Shown here: positions 1 through 8,752 of the stretch, one piece after another
Position numbering within the stretch: the stretch's first letter is position 1
Layout: each line of letters opens with the position of its first letter
Origin: Tidjanibacter massiliensis
GTDB lineage: Bacteria; Bacteroidota; Bacteroidia; Bacteroidales; Rikenellaceae
Assembly: GCF_900104605.1 (NCBI RefSeq)
Contig: NZ_LT629960.1
Location: forward strand, 62,001-126,000
Reading direction: 5' to 3'
DNA: 64,000 nt
Made by a program: the position numbers and the translations under genes
The notes under the pieces: model-generated
Seen by the model: the letters and a program-made list of their open reading frames with translations, nothing else
What the model was told of the DNA's origin: nothing
Databases searched by the model: none

Positions 1-604
1 CCGCCTTGCCAAGCGGCGTGGTCTCCATATATTCTCCGATGTAGACGAACGGGATGTGCAGTTCGCGGAATTTGTCGGTCACGGCGGTGTTCTCTCCTCC
101 TACGCCGTAGATGAATACGATGTCGGGCCGCAGGCTCGCCAGCAGTTCGTAATTGACATTGGTGTCGTATCCCACGTCGCGTATGTCGCCCTCCCGGTAA
201 CGTTCGCGCACTTTTTTGTTGGAGATGTATTCGGCCCCCGATACGCCCCGTATGGCGTCCGTCGCATCCAGCGCGTCGAGGAAGGCGACGTGTGTCGAGG
301 AGAAGCATACGGCTCGCTGCACGGGTGCCGCGACCGTTACGCCGTCGAACCCTTCGGGCGGAAGTTCGTTCCCGCGCGAGACGAAAAGCTGGGTCCGGAC
401 GCTGTCGCCCCCCTGCCACGGGTTGCGGATTTCGATGACGGTGGACGCTCCGTCGGTCGCGTATATCGAATAGCCCTCCGCATGACGGGGAACATATGCC
501 TCTTCACCGGAGAGGCGGACGGTCGAAGTCTCTGCACAGCCGCAGAGCAGAAGTGTTGCCGCCCATACGGCCGGCAACATTCGGATTTTCGTCGTTTGTC
601 TCAT
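1..604 (-). CDS. Metal-chelate ABC importer binding lipoprotein (BtuF/FecB type), 3' part missing
   Basis: About 201 codons are visible; the stop lies beyond the window edge. The N-terminus has basic residues, a short hydrophobic stretch and a lipobox ending in Cys23 (LCGC), so it should be a lipid-anchored envelope protein. Near residue 90 it has RAVCFSSTHVAFLDALD, followed further on by LRPDIVFIYGVGG and HIPFVYIGEYMETTPLGKA. This is the core of the helical-backbone periplasmic binding family (BtuF, FecB, TroA-like), which captures siderophore, haem or cobalamin-type ligands for an ABC importer. The ligand cannot be told from sequence. The permease and ATPase, if linked, would lie to the left of the window. 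A TAATTTTG box at 612-619 sits only about 8 bases before this ATG, so the transcript may be nearly leaderless, or Met9 may be the start. Confidence 0.82.
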   Translation of the reverse strand, partial: MRQTTKIRMLPAVWAATLLLCGCAETSTVRLSGEEAYVPRHAEGYSIYATDGASTVIEIRNPWQGGDSVRTQLFVSRGNELPPEGFDGVTVAAPVQRAVCFSSTHVAFLDALDATDAIRGVSGAEYISNKKVRERYREGDIRDVGYDTNVNYELLASLRPDIVFIYGVGGENTAVTDKFRELHIPFVYIGEYMETTPLGKA

Positions 605-611
605 CGAGGAA

Positions 612-619
612 CAAAATTA
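612..619 (-). promoter_or_regulatory. Bacteroidetes-type -7 box for the binding lipoprotein
   Basis: Reads TAATTTTG on the minus strand, an exact TAnnTTTG match, 8 bases before the proposed ATG. No TTG is placed at the expected -33, so it is a weaker candidate than others in the window. Confidence 0.4.
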
Positions 620-716
620 GCACTTTTTTCGGCGTGCCCTCTTCGTATGGCATTAAAGATGCAACTCTCTGACGGGATTTGCTCCGGTCTCCGCCGGGGT
701 TTGAATTGCAGCGAAT

Positions 717-1457
717 ATGAAAAGGATAGTTTTGCTCCGCCACGGCGAGAGCGTTTGGAACAAGGAGAACAGGTTTACGGGCTGGACCGATGTGGACCTG
801 ACGGAAAACGGGGTGGAAGAGGCCAAAAGGGCGGGCCGCATGATGAGCGAGGCCGGCCTCAGTTTCGGAATGGCGTTCACCTCCTATCTAAAACGCGCCG
901 TCAAGACGCTCAATTATGCACTCGATATGATGAACCTCGACTGGATTCCCGTGGAGAAGAGCTGGCAGCTGAACGAGAAGCACTACGGTATCCTGCAGGG
1001 GCTCAATAAAAAGGAGACGGCCCGCAAGTACGGCAGCGAACAGGTGTTCCTGTGGCGCCGCAGTTACGATGTCGCACCCGACCCGCTCCCCGACAACGAC
1101 CCCCGCAATCCCCGGTTCGATGTCCGTTACAGCGAGGTGCCGGCCGGGATGCTGCCGCGTACCGAATCGCTGGAGGATACCGTGGAGCGTGTTGTACCCT
1201 ATTGGGAGAACTGCATTCTCGCTTCGCTCGACCGGTACGACCAGGTGCTGGTGGCGGCCCACGGCAATTCGCTCCGGGCGATAGTGAAAATACTGAAGGG
1301 AATATCCGACGAGGATATCGTGAACCTTAATCTGCCGACAGGGATTCCTTACGTATTCGAATTCGACGATGCATTGCGCCTGCGCCGCGACTATTTCCTC
1401 GGCGATGAGGAAGAAATCAGACGGATGATGGAACAGGTGGCCGGGCAGGCGGGCTGA
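717..1457 (+). CDS. gpmA: 2,3-bisphosphoglycerate-dependent phosphoglycerate mutase
   Basis: 246 residues, the usual length of cofactor-dependent mutases. It interconverts 3- and 2-phosphoglycerate in cytosolic glycolysis and gluconeogenesis. The phosphohistidine motif [10 protein letters not shown] puts the catalytic His at residue 9. [15 protein letters not shown], the acid motif [14 protein letters not shown] (Glu87) and [10 protein letters not shown] (His182) follow in the canonical order. It is divergent from the binding lipoprotein and convergent with the protease gene to its right, from which it is separated by a long hairpin. No clear TAnnTTTG box was found in the 112-base upstream gap, so its promoter is unresolved. 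Confidence 0.96.
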   Translation: MKRIVLLRHGESVWNKENRFTGWTDVDLTENGVEEAKRAGRMMSEAGLSFGMAFTSYLKRAVKTLNYALDMMNLDWIPVEKSWQLNEKHYGILQGLNKKETARKYGSEQVFLWRRSYDVAPDPLPDNDPRNPRFDVRYSEVPAGMLPRTESLEDTVERVVPYWENCILASLDRYDQVLVAAHGNSLRAIVKILKGISDEDIVNLNLPTGIPYVFEFDDALRLRRDYFLGDEEEIRRMMEQVAGQAG

Positions 1458-1472
1458 CGGGCAGGCCGCGAC

Positions 1473-1528
1473 GGGTTTCCAAGGAAAGCGGAGGAGGCAT
1501 CGGCCTCCTCCGCTTTCCTTGGAAACCC
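1473..1528. terminator. Bidirectional hairpin between gpmA and the S41 protease gene
   Basis: A perfect 26-base inverted repeat (1473-1498 and 1503-1528) with a four-base loop lies between convergent genes. It has no pronounced T-run, so termination in both directions is inferred from position and stem strength. Confidence 0.75.
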
Positions 1529-1537
1529 TCTCTGCGG

Positions 1538-3169
1538 TTACTCCCGGTGCGGCTCGCCGAACACTTCGAGGGCTTTCAGTACCGGTGCGTCCACTACGTA
1601 ATAGTTGGCGTAGAATCCGGTCTCCTCCAGCGGGGTATTGCGCCCGATGTAGGCTCGTAGAAGAGCCCGGAGCAGCCGCTCGGATTGGCGTATCTGGCAC
1701 CGGTCGGGGGCCACGCCGTTGCGTTCGGCATAACGGACGAAGTCGTCGAACATTCCCGTGTCGGCGTCGAGCAGACTGTCGAGCTGTGCGATGCTCTCTA
1801 CGGCATTAATCTTTTCCCGGTTGCGGTCGGCATACTCCATGGTATAGCGGTAGAGGATGTTTCGTCCGGCTACCTCCATGTAATAGGGCGTCATTTCCGT
1901 GGTGTCGAGCGGAACGAAAAGGTCGGGCATGATGCCCCCGCCGCCGTAGACCGTCTTGCCGCCGGGCGTCACGAACTTCAGACTGTCGTCGAAGTGGATG
2001 CTGTCTGCCGAGAAGAGTTCGTTGTGCAGGTAACGATTGTAGATGTCGTATCCGTACGTGCTGTCGGCGGATGTGTAGGGCTTCTGGATGGAGCGGCCCG
2101 TGGGCGTGTAGTAGCGGGCCGTGGTCAGCCGGATGGCCGAACCGTCCGTAAATGGTATCTGTTGCTGGACGAGCCCCTTTCCGTAGGAGCGGCGGCCGAT
2201 TATCGTGGCGCGGTCGTTGTCCTGCAGAGCCCCGGCGAATATCTCGCTCGAGGAGGCGCTGTTCTCGTCGATGAGCACGGCCAACTCCACATCCTGATAG
2301 CCCCCTTTCCCGTCGCTGTACTCCTCCATTCGGTCGCCGTTGCGGTCTTCCGTATAGACGATGAGTCTGCCGTCGGCGAGGAATTCGTTCGCCATGCGGA
2401 TGGGTTGTCCAAGGTAACCGCCCGTATTGCCGCGCAGGTCGATTATCAGTTTGCGCATCCCTTCCCGGCGGAGTTCGCCGAGGGCGCGTACCATTTCGTC
2501 GTGGGTGTACTGCGAGAAGGTGGTGATGCGCAGGAAACCGATGTCGGGAGTGAGCATGTAGGCGGCATCCACGCTTTTCACCGGTATCTTGTCGCGCACG
2601 ATGGCGATGGGAACGAGGTCATCTATTCCCTTGCGCTGGACGGATACCGTTACCTGCGTACCGCGCGGTCCGCGCAGCATCTTCATCACGTCGTCCATCG
2701 GAAGTTTCCGTCCGGCCACGAGCGAGTCGTCGATGCGGATTATCCGGTCGCCGTTCTGTACGCCCGCCTTCTGGCTCGGCCCCTGCGGAATGACATTCAG
2801 GACGATGATGGTATCGGTGGACATGTTGAACGTGATGCCTATGCCGTCGAATTCCCCTTCGAGCGGCATGTTTACCTCGGCCAGTTCCGAGGCGGGGATA
2901 TAGACCGAGTGGGGGTCGAGGTACCACATGAGGTCGGGCATCAGCGCCTCCACGAGCGAGTCGGTACTTACCGGGTCCACGTAGTAGCGGTCTATCAGCG
3001 AGAGGGCGTAACTTATCTTGCCGCCCGGCGAATCGAGTTCGCCGGCCAGACTGCGCAGCCTCCTGTCCACGCTGTTGCGGCCGGCGAAGAGACCTATCAC
3101 CACGCCCAGTACGAGCGCTGCCGACAGGAGAATGGGGGTGAGTATGCTGCCTTTCGAATTCTTTTCCAT
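1538..3169 (-). CDS. C-terminal processing protease, S41 family with PDZ domain
   Basis: 543 residues. An N-terminal membrane anchor (about residues 9-30) precedes the conserved region DRYYVDPV...MWYLDPHS, then a PDZ domain (about 105-180, FDGIGITF to RGPRGTQVTV), then the S41 tail-specific protease domain. The Ser-Lys dyad can be placed by comparison with E. coli Prc: Ser306 in ENSASSSEIF and Lys331 in RSYGKGLVQ, with the same 25-residue spacing. Proteins of this family (CtpA/Prc) trim or degrade periplasmic proteins from their C-termini. The gene follows the DUF3078 gene by 39 bases and is probably cotranscribed with it from the box at 4239-4246. The substrate is unknown. Confidence 0.93.
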   Translation of the reverse strand: MEKNSKGSILTPILLSAALVLGVVIGLFAGRNSVDRRLRSLAGELDSPGGKISYALSLIDRYYVDPVSTDSLVEALMPDLMWYLDPHSVYIPASELAEVNMPLEGEFDGIGITFNMSTDTIIVLNVIPQGPSQKAGVQNGDRIIRIDDSLVAGRKLPMDDVMKMLRGPRGTQVTVSVQRKGIDDLVPIAIVRDKIPVKSVDAAYMLTPDIGFLRITTFSQYTHDEMVRALGELRREGMRKLIIDLRGNTGGYLGQPIRMANEFLADGRLIVYTEDRNGDRMEEYSDGKGGYQDVELAVLIDENSASSSEIFAGALQDNDRATIIGRRSYGKGLVQQQIPFTDGSAIRLTTARYYTPTGRSIQKPYTSADSTYGYDIYNRYLHNELFSADSIHFDDSLKFVTPGGKTVYGGGGIMPDLFVPLDTTEMTPYYMEVAGRNILYRYTMEYADRNREKINAVESIAQLDSLLDADTGMFDDFVRYAERNGVAPDRCQIRQSERLLRALLRAYIGRNTPLEETGFYANYYVVDAPVLKALEVFGEPHRE

Positions 3170-3208
3170 GGTTTGCTTTCGGTTTTCGTCCGGTTGCCGC
3201 CGGAACGG

Positions 3209-4219
3209 TTATTTGTTCCTGAATACGTATTTCAGCCCTATCATGAACGAGTATTGGTACTGGAGTGCCGTACTGTCCTCCTTGCGGTAGTAGAGCTGTC
3301 CGTAAAGTTTGGTGGAGATGAATTTGGTTATCCTTATCTCGAACGTGTTCTCCCACCTGACCGTGGGATTGTCCGGTTCGGTGTAGGGGAGAAAGAAATA
3401 GAGGTCGGAGCGGTAGCGTAGCCACTCCTTCTTTCCGAACGCCCGGTCGAAGAAGACATCGGCCGAGTAACCGAGTTTTCCGGTGACCCGTTCGCCGACA
3501 GGTACGCCGTAGCGGCCGTCTTCGGGAAGCATGTCGTTGAGTACGGTGACGATGTTGCCGCCCAGGGGCGAGAGCGTTATCTTGAAGGGACTGCCCGCCT
3601 TGGCGTAGGTGAAACCCGCGGCGATGTCGAAATAGCCGGGCGACATGAAGTCCGAGACGAGGATGTGTTCCGTGCGCGACTTGTATCCCTGCGAGAACTG
3701 GCTGCGGATATTTATCGAGGCGGAGTAAGACCAGTTGCGGTGCATCTCCCAGCCCAGCTGCCAGTTGATTTTGAATTCGTCCTTGTTCTTGAAAAAGGCG
3801 TCGTCGATGAAGTTCATGCCGTAGGTGGCGTCCGCCCGGTAGTCTATCGATAACTTCTCCTTTTTGTATTGATGCCGGAAAAAGATGTTGGCGAGTGCAT
3901 AGAAGTTGTTGCTCCCGCTGCCCGTCCAGTGTTCGAACTGTTGCAGTGAGGTTTCGAGCGAGGCATTGAACTCTATTGTATTGCGTTCTTTGCGAAGTTT
4001 GAGCCGTTTTGCCCGTTCGGCCGCGGGGTCGAAATAGTCATTCCGGGGCTGTACGGCAGGAAGCCGGTCGAAGACCCTGGGAGGTTCCTGGGTTTCGGCC
4101 GCGGATTTTCGGATAGTGAACTGCGCATGGCAGGTGCCCGTTCCCAACATGGTGCAGCACGCGGTTATGCAGAGGGCTTTCAGCAATGTATTTATCGGCA
4201 GACCTGTTTTCATCGCCAT
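3209..4219 (-). CDS. DUF3078 family outer-membrane protein
   Basis: 336 residues from the ATG chosen here. It begins with a signal peptide ([17 protein letters not shown]... through GTCHA) and is followed by aromatic-rich alternating segments such as [16 protein letters not shown] and [14 protein letters not shown] that look like beta strands. The C-terminus [13 protein letters not shown] ends in an aromatic-rich strand typical of outer-membrane barrels. I recognise the Bacteroidetes family DUF3078, which has no assigned function. The reading frame stays open upstream to 4288, but that extension would contain the -7 box at 4239-4246, so the later start is preferred. It is the first gene of a two-gene unit with the S41 protease, which may hint at a role in envelope quality control. 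Confidence 0.82.
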   Translation of the reverse strand: MAMKTGLPINTLLKALCITACCTMLGTGTCHAQFTIRKSAAETQEPPRVFDRLPAVQPRNDYFDPAAERAKRLKLRKERNTIEFNASLETSLQQFEHWTGSGSNNFYALANIFFRHQYKKEKLSIDYRADATYGMNFIDDAFFKNKDEFKINWQLGWEMHRNWSYSASINIRSQFSQGYKSRTEHILVSDFMSPGYFDIAAGFTYAKAGSPFKITLSPLGGNIVTVLNDMLPEDGRYGVPVGERVTGKLGYSADVFFDRAFGKKEWLRYRSDLYFFLPYTEPDNPTVRWENTFEIRITKFISTKLYGQLYYRKEDSTALQYQYSFMIGLKYVFRNK

Positions 4220-4238
4220 GCGCGGTTTTCTCGTGATG

Positions 4239-4246
4239 CAAATGTA
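4239..4246 (-). promoter_or_regulatory. -7 box for the DUF3078-protease unit
   Basis: TACATTTG on the minus strand, an exact TAnnTTTG match, 19 bases before the chosen ATG. It decides the start of the DUF3078 gene, because an upstream in-frame ATG would precede the promoter. Confidence 0.6.
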
Positions 4247-4331
4247 CAAAAAAAGCATTGAACGGTATGTGCCTTTCGCTGAAAGCATACACTTCTGCCG
4301 GGCCGACGGTCTGCGGTTCGCCGGATTGTGT

Positions 4332-4339
4332 TATATTTG
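4332..4339 (+). promoter_or_regulatory. -7 box for nfo
   Basis: TATATTTG, an exact match, 20 bases before the ATG at 4359 and 8 before an alternative in-frame ATG at 4347. The leader must therefore be very short. Confidence 0.55.
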
Positions 4340-4358
4340 CCGTAGAATGGAAAACGGA

Positions 4359-5213
4359 ATGAAAAAGTATTTCGGAGCACATGTGAGCGCTTCGGGCGGC
4401 GTACAGAACGCTCCCGTGAATGCCCATGGAATAGGGGCGGGAGGTTTCGCCCTCTTTACCAAGAACCAGCGCCAGTGGCGTGCGGCCCCTCTCGAACCGG
4501 AAACCATCGAGGCTTTTCGCCGGGCCTGCCGCGAGAACGGCTATCTTCCGCAGGCGATACTGCCCCATGACAGTTACCTGATAAATCTCGGACATCCGGG
4601 AAAAGACGAATTGCAGAAGTCGCGGGAGGCTTTCGTTGACGAGATGCGTCGCTGCGGCCAGCTCGGCCTCGACCGGCTCAACTTCCACCCCGGCAGTCAT
4701 CTGGGACAGATAACCGTGGAGGAGTGTCTTGACCGGGTAGCCGAGAGTATCAATATCGCGTTGGAGCAGACGGAAGGAGTGACGGCCGTCATAGAGAATA
4801 CCGCCGGACAGGGTTCCAATGTCGGCTTTGATTTCGGGCACCTTGCCTATATCATCGACCGGGTGGAGGACAAGTCGCGGGTGGGGTATTGTATCGACAC
4901 CTGCCATGCTTTTGCAGCCGGGTACGACCTCTCGTCCGCCGCGGCTTGCGACGCCACGTTCGCGCTGCTCGACCGGACGGTTCCAATGAAATACCTGAGA
5001 GGCATGCACCTCAACGATGCCATGAAGCCGCTCGGCAGCCGTGTGGACCGCCATGCGCCGTTGGGCGAGGGTACGATAGGGCTCGAAGCGTTCCGCTATA
5101 TTGCGGCCGATTCCCGTTTCGACGGTATGCCGCTGATACTCGAAACCCCCGTGGAGGAGCGGTGGCCTGCCGAGATAGCCATGCTCTACGGCTTCGCAGA
5201 CGGCAGGGAGTGA
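4359..5213 (+). CDS. nfo: Endonuclease IV, AP-site endonuclease
   Basis: 284 residues from this start, the normal size for the family. It opens with [15 protein letters not shown], the hallmark N-terminus. Zinc-ligand motifs follow in order: [65 protein letters not shown] and LILETP. The enzyme cleaves DNA 5' of abasic sites with a trinuclear zinc centre during base-excision repair. The frame is open far upstream, but the -7 box at 4332-4339 leaves only the ATGs at 4347 and 4359. The second gives the family-typical N-terminus. Confidence 0.95.
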   Translation: MKKYFGAHVSASGGVQNAPVNAHGIGAGGFALFTKNQRQWRAAPLEPETIEAFRRACRENGYLPQAILPHDSYLINLGHPGKDELQKSREAFVDEMRRCGQLGLDRLNFHPGSHLGQITVEECLDRVAESINIALEQTEGVTAVIENTAGQGSNVGFDFGHLAYIIDRVEDKSRVGYCIDTCHAFAAGYDLSSAAACDATFALLDRTVPMKYLRGMHLNDAMKPLGSRVDRHAPLGEGTIGLEAFRYIAADSRFDGMPLILETPVEERWPAEIAMLYGFADGRE

Positions 5214-5367
5214 CCCGGCTCTTCGTCCGAAAACGGTTGCGACCGGCAGAAACAGTGCCTTCGCGCCGCGAAGGCGGACGGTGCAGCGTATCGTGGAAGG
5301 TTACGGATATGCAAATGGCGGTCGGTATGGGCCGTTCCGGAAGGGCGGGGTAGCCATAATGCAAAAA

Positions 5368-5389
5368 GGGTATGCAATGTTGCATACCC
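5368..5389 (-). terminator. Rho-independent terminator of rpsT
   Basis: A 10-base perfect stem (GGGTATGCAA and its complement) with a two-base loop. On the minus strand it is followed directly by TTTTTGC. It lies 36 bases past the rpsT stop codon. Confidence 0.8.
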
Positions 5390-5425
5390 TGTATTTTTGC
5401 GCATACGGCGTGCGGCCTCTGCGGC

Positions 5426-5677
5426 TTACAATGCGTTTACGTGCTTCTGGATGCTGCTTTTGAGGTTGCCGGCCTTGTTGGCATGGATGACATTCCTCTT
5501 GGCGAGCTTGTCGAGCATGGCGCTTACTTTCGGCAGGAGTGCTTCGGCAGCGGCCTTGTCCGTCGTGTTGCGCAGTGCCTTCACGGCATTGCGGGTTGTC
5601 TTGTGATAATATCTGTTCTGAAGCCTGTGCGCTTCGGTCTGACGAATCCTCTTTTGTGACGATTTATGATTTGCCAT
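5426..5677 (-). CDS. rpsT: 30S ribosomal protein S20
   Basis: 83 residues, highly basic and helical, beginning [21 protein letters not shown], then [16 protein letters not shown], a [19 protein letters not shown] segment and C-terminus. This is the classic S20 pattern that binds 16S rRNA early in small-subunit assembly. It sits directly downstream of tRNA-Glu on the same strand and is probably transcribed with it from the box at 5804-5811. A hairpin with a T-run ends the unit. Confidence 0.97.
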   Translation of the reverse strand: MANHKSSQKRIRQTEAHRLQNRYYHKTTRNAVKALRNTTDKAAAEALLPKVSAMLDKLAKRNVIHANKAGNLKSSIQKHVNAL

Positions 5678-5701
5678 GTCTTGTTGCTGTTTTTAACTTT
5701 G

Positions 5702-5773
5702 TAGCCCATAGGAGAATCGAACTCCTCTTTCAAGAATGAAAATCTTGCGTCCTAGCCGATAGACGAATGGGCC
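5702..5773 (-). tRNA. tRNA-Glu (TTC)
   Basis: A 72-base cloverleaf: acceptor GGCCCAT paired with ATGGGCT (including a G1-U72 wobble), D arm GTCT/GGAC, anticodon stem with loop centred on TTC, T arm AGGAG-TTCGATT-CTCCT, and discriminator A. No CCA is encoded. It lies upstream of rpsT on the same strand. Confidence 0.95.
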
Positions 5774-5803
5774 GTGGAAAGGTCGTCTGAAACTTTCGCG
5801 GTG

Positions 5804-5811
5804 CAAAGATA
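5804..5811 (-). promoter_or_regulatory. -7 box for tRNA-Glu and rpsT
   Basis: TATCTTTG on the minus strand, an exact match, about 31 bases before the mature tRNA 5' end. Confidence 0.6.
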
Positions 5812-5885
5812 GGTAAAAAAGCGTTAGGTGCAAATATTTTCAAAAAAAAATCGGTGAGAGCGCTTCCCGCAGAGTGTAAATGGTT

Positions 5886-5893
5886 TATCTTTG
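5886..5893 (+). promoter_or_regulatory. -7 box for the flavin-reductase gene
   Basis: TATCTTTG, an exact match, about 200 bases before the ATG. If used, it implies an unusually long 5' leader. Confidence 0.4.
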
Positions 5894-6096
5894 AATAGGC
5901 AATTAAATGCGGTACGGAAGCGGGTACGGCAAGCTGTTTGCCCGTGAAAATTCGTTTTCAGACAAAAACGGCGGCGCGCGTATGTCGTACCGGCGGGAAA
6001 GCGTTCTGTCAATGGCCGGAGTCCCGACGACATGCGGCGGAACGGTTCGGAACGGACGGGTGCCCGGTCGCCGTATCGATTAAAAAAGGAGGAATT

Positions 6097-6609
6097 ATGA
6101 AAGGTTATAAGGAGATACCGGCCGATAGGATGCCCGGTAATGTAATCGAAATGATAGGCCGGCAGTGGATGCTCGTTACGGCCGGCAGCGGGGAGCAGTG
6201 CAATACCATGACGGCCAGCTGGGGCGGTATCGGTGTGATATGGGGGCAGCCGGCTGCGACCGTTTACATCAGGCCGCAGCGTTATACGAGGGAGTTCGTG
6301 GATGCCGAGCCGCGGCTTACCCTGTCATTCATGGGGGAGGAGTACCGCCGGGCGCTGGCTTACTGCGGGGCGCACAGCGGACGTACGGAGGAGAAGATTG
6401 CCCGGGCGGGACTGACCGTGGAGCATACGCCGGCCGGAACGCCCTGCATCGGCGGTGCCGAAATCGTGCTGGAGTGCCGCAAGATGTACCGCGACCGGTT
6501 CGGACCCGCGGAATTTCTGGAGAAGGAGCTGATAGACGCGTGGTATCCTGAAAAAGATTTCCATTATCTCTATATTTGTGCCATAGAAAAGGTATATGTC
6601 AGGGAGTAA
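6097..6609 (+). CDS. Flavin reductase-like (flavoredoxin-type) domain protein
   Basis: 170 residues. The pattern is that of small FMN-binding split-barrel proteins: GRQWMLVTAGSGEQCNTMTASW near the N-terminus, then WGQPAATVYIRPQRYT, and later AYCGAHSGRTEEKIARAGLT and FHYLYICAIEKVYV. Relatives bind FMN and act as electron-transfer flavoproteins or NAD(P)H:flavin reductases; the partner here is unknown. The ATG is preceded at good spacing by AAAGGAGG, one of the strongest ribosome sites in the window. It is 25 bases from the alcohol dehydrogenase gene, so the two are probably cotranscribed as a redox pair. Confidence 0.85.
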   Translation: MKGYKEIPADRMPGNVIEMIGRQWMLVTAGSGEQCNTMTASWGGIGVIWGQPAATVYIRPQRYTREFVDAEPRLTLSFMGEEYRRALAYCGAHSGRTEEKIARAGLTVEHTPAGTPCIGGAEIVLECRKMYRDRFGPAEFLEKELIDAWYPEKDFHYLYICAIEKVYVRE

Positions 6610-6634
6610 CCGTAATTAATTTAGGAGAAAAAGC

Positions 6635-7780
6635 ATGGAGAACTTCATTTTTCAGAACCCGACCAAACTGATATTCGGCAAGGGGATGATAGCCCGCCTC
6701 GCGACAGAGATACCTGTTGGAGTGAAAATCATGGTGACCTTCGGCGGCGGAAGCGTGAAGAAGAACGGTGTGTACGAACAGGTCACGGCGGCATTGGCCG
6801 GCCGCGACTACATCGAGTTCTGGGGCATCGAACCCAATCCCAAAATAGAGACGCTCCGCAAGGCGGTCGCACAGTGCAAGCGCGAGGGGGTGGATTTTCT
6901 GCTCTCGGTCGGAGGCGGTTCCGTACTCGACGGGACGAAACTGATAGCGGCTGCCGTGCGTTACGACGGCGATGCCTGGGATTTGGTGCGCGACGGCAGC
7001 CTCATCGGGGAAATCCTGCCGTTCGGCGATGTGATGACACTGCCTGCTACGGCGTCGGAGATGAACCGCAACGCCGTCATATCGAGCATCGAGACGAAAG
7101 AGAAGTACGGTATGAAGGTGGATTATCCCCGTTTTTCGATACTCGACCCGCAGACCACTTTCTCGCTGCCGAAATACCAGCGGGCGGCCGGCATGGCGGA
7201 TACTTTCATCCATGTCATGGAGCAGTATATGACCGTGACGGGGCAGTCGCCGCTGATGGACCGTTGGAGCGAGGGTATTCTCCAGACGTTGGTGGAGATA
7301 GCTCCCAGGGTACTGGAAGAGCCGCACGATTACGACACCATGGCCGATTACATGCTGTGCGCCACCATGGGACTCAACGGGTTTATCGCCATGGGGGTTA
7401 CGGAGGATTGGGCGACGCACCAAATCGGGCACGAGCTGACGGCCATCAACGGCCTGACGCACGGACATACGCTCGCCATCGTCTTCCCCGGCCTGCTGAA
7501 GGTACTGCGTGACCAGAAGATGGCGAAGATACTCCAGTACGGCGAGCGCGTATGGGGTATCACGGAGGGCAGCGACGAGGAGCGCGCTACGCGGACCATC
7601 GACGCTACCGAGCGGTTTTTCCGTTCGCTGGGGTTGCAGACGCGGCTCCACGAAGTCGGGATAGGGGAGGATACGATATGCGAAATCGAGCGCCGCTTCA
7701 ATGAGCGGGGCGTGGCATTCGGCGAGGGGCATAACGTGACCGGTACGGTGGCCCGCCGTATCCTTGAGGAGGTGAAGTAG
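6635..7780 (+). CDS. Iron-containing alcohol dehydrogenase (YqhD/butanol dehydrogenase type)
   Basis: 381 residues, the usual size for group III dehydrogenases. The N-terminal nucleotide domain shows FQNPTKLIFGKG, VTFGGGSVKKNGVY, GIEPNP and GGGSVLDGTKLIAAA. The C-terminal metal domain has LPATASEMNRNAVIS, DTFIHVMEQY and the His-rich segment ATHQIGHELTAINGLTHGHTLAI. The FGGGS/GIEPNP arrangement is typical of the NADPH-dependent YqhD/BDH branch, which reduces short-chain aldehydes. The substrate is not determined. It follows the flavin-reductase gene closely with an AGGAGA ribosome site. Confidence 0.92.
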   Translation: MENFIFQNPTKLIFGKGMIARLATEIPVGVKIMVTFGGGSVKKNGVYEQVTAALAGRDYIEFWGIEPNPKIETLRKAVAQCKREGVDFLLSVGGGSVLDGTKLIAAAVRYDGDAWDLVRDGSLIGEILPFGDVMTLPATASEMNRNAVISSIETKEKYGMKVDYPRFSILDPQTTFSLPKYQRAAGMADTFIHVMEQYMTVTGQSPLMDRWSEGILQTLVEIAPRVLEEPHDYDTMADYMLCATMGLNGFIAMGVTEDWATHQIGHELTAINGLTHGHTLAIVFPGLLKVLRDQKMAKILQYGERVWGITEGSDEERATRTIDATERFFRSLGLQTRLHEVGIGEDTICEIERRFNERGVAFGEGHNVTGTVARRILEEVK

Positions 7781-7833
7781 ATTTTCCGGTATCCGTCCGC
7801 GGAGCACCGGGATTCGCCGGGCACCGGCGCGGT

Positions 7834-7880
7834 ATCCTGCCGGGAGGAGATGCGTACATTGCCTCCCGGTAGGATATCTT
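7834..7880 (+). terminator. Possible terminator after the alcohol dehydrogenase gene
   Basis: A 14-base stem (7834-7847 with 7862-7875, one G-T pair) around a 14-base loop, followed by ATCTTTC. The loop is long and the T tract weak. Confidence 0.45.
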
Positions 7881-7987
7881 TCGTCGGAAACGTCGGTTCG
7901 TGGCCCGGCGGAAAAGCTGGCCGGCTGTCGTTCGTTCTTTTTGCAGCGCGAAGGATGCCGACAAAGAACAAGGAGAGTTTTAATCAT

Positions 7988-8599
7988 ATGGTTAATGACG
8001 GGAAAGAGGCCGCCAGCGGGCGGATGACCGAAGCGCACCCCCTCGAACCTTTTCTGCCGGAGGGGGCACGGCTGTTGATGCTCGGCAGTTTTCCGCCTGC
8101 CCGTTCGCGCTGGTCGATGGAGTTCTACTATCCCAATTTCCAGAACGACATGTGGCGTGTGATGGGATTGGTGTTTTACGGCGACCGGGAGCGGTTCGTC
8201 GCTCCGGACGGACGGCATTTCGACCGGGAAGCGGTGGAGACGTTCTGTCGGGAGCGGGGAATCGCCCTTTCCGATACTGCGGCCGAAGTGGTCCGGGCCC
8301 GCGGCAATGCGTCGGACAGGTTTCTTGAGGTGGTGCGTCCGTTCGACCTGGCCGGTATGCTGGAAAGGCTGCCGGCGTGTCGGGCCGTGGCGGCTACGGG
8401 ACAGAAGGCGGCCGACACGTTGGCTGCAGTCGCAGGGTGCGAACCTCCCGCGGTGGGCTGTTTTTCCGAATTCGAATTTTCGGGCCGCATGGTACGCTTT
8501 TACCGTATGCCCTCCACATCGCGGGCCTATCCCAAACCGTTGGCCGAAAAGGCGGCCGTTTACGGGAAGATGTTCGCCGAAACGGGACTTGTCCCCTGA
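7988..8599 (+). CDS. Uracil-DNA glycosylase-family protein
   Basis: 203 residues from the ATG at 7988, which has AAGGAG upstream. The segment LLMLGSFPPARSRWSMEFYY followed by PNFQNDMWRVMG is the first motif of the UDG superfamily, in the style of the small hypoxanthine/uracil glycosylases (family 6, DNA-deoxyinosine glycosylase-like). The C-terminal motif VRFYRMPSTSRAYPKP resembles the superfamily's product-binding loop. The likely role is removing deaminated bases from DNA, but substrate choice cannot be read from sequence. Longer in-frame starts exist (7850, 7955) but lack an equally good ribosome site. Confidence 0.8.
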   Translation: MVNDGKEAASGRMTEAHPLEPFLPEGARLLMLGSFPPARSRWSMEFYYPNFQNDMWRVMGLVFYGDRERFVAPDGRHFDREAVETFCRERGIALSDTAAEVVRARGNASDRFLEVVRPFDLAGMLERLPACRAVAATGQKAADTLAAVAGCEPPAVGCFSEFEFSGRMVRFYRMPSTSRAYPKPLAEKAAVYGKMFAETGLVP

Positions 8600-8702
8600 A
8601 AGACGTCTTGTGGGGCCGACGGCGGGTCTCGGAACCTCGGCCGGAAGCGGAAAGCCAGAGAGCGGAGGGGAGAGGATGCCGGCCGTTCGGGAAAGGGATG
8701 TT

Positions 8703-8731
8703 TTGCCGTATAGTTATTTTTTATACTTTTG
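8703..8731 (+). promoter_or_regulatory. oxyR promoter
   Basis: TTG at 8703-8705 and TACTTTTG at 8724-8731, 18 bases apart, fit the Bacteroidetes -33/-7 pattern. The -7 box ends 21 bases before the ATG. Confidence 0.65.
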
Positions 8732-8752
8732 TGATTCGGTATAGATTCTGAG

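Larger units (their letters stand above)
5774..6096. other. Intergenic region between divergent tRNA-Glu and the flavin-reductase gene
   Basis: It holds two divergent -7 boxes (5804-5811 minus, 5886-5893 plus) around an A+T-rich core with A-runs. The remaining 200 bases up to the plus-strand gene show no convincing coding sequence. Reading in from a TTG at 5938 is possible, but the strong AAAGGAGG just before the ATG at 6097 argues against it. A long leader is the simplest reading. Confidence 0.5.

Noticed and set aside
605-716. Cobalamin riboswitch before the BtuF-like gene
   Set aside because: Only 112 bases separate the divergent genes and no B12-box-like sequence was seen.
1685-3421. A 578-codon open frame antisense to the S41 protease
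   Set aside because: The minus-strand protease has complete catalytic and PDZ motifs; the plus-strand frame has none and is a composition effect.
7834-7880. Hairpin after the alcohol dehydrogenase as an operator
   Set aside because: Position after the stop codon and the trailing pyrimidine stretch favour a terminator; no regulator gene adjoins.
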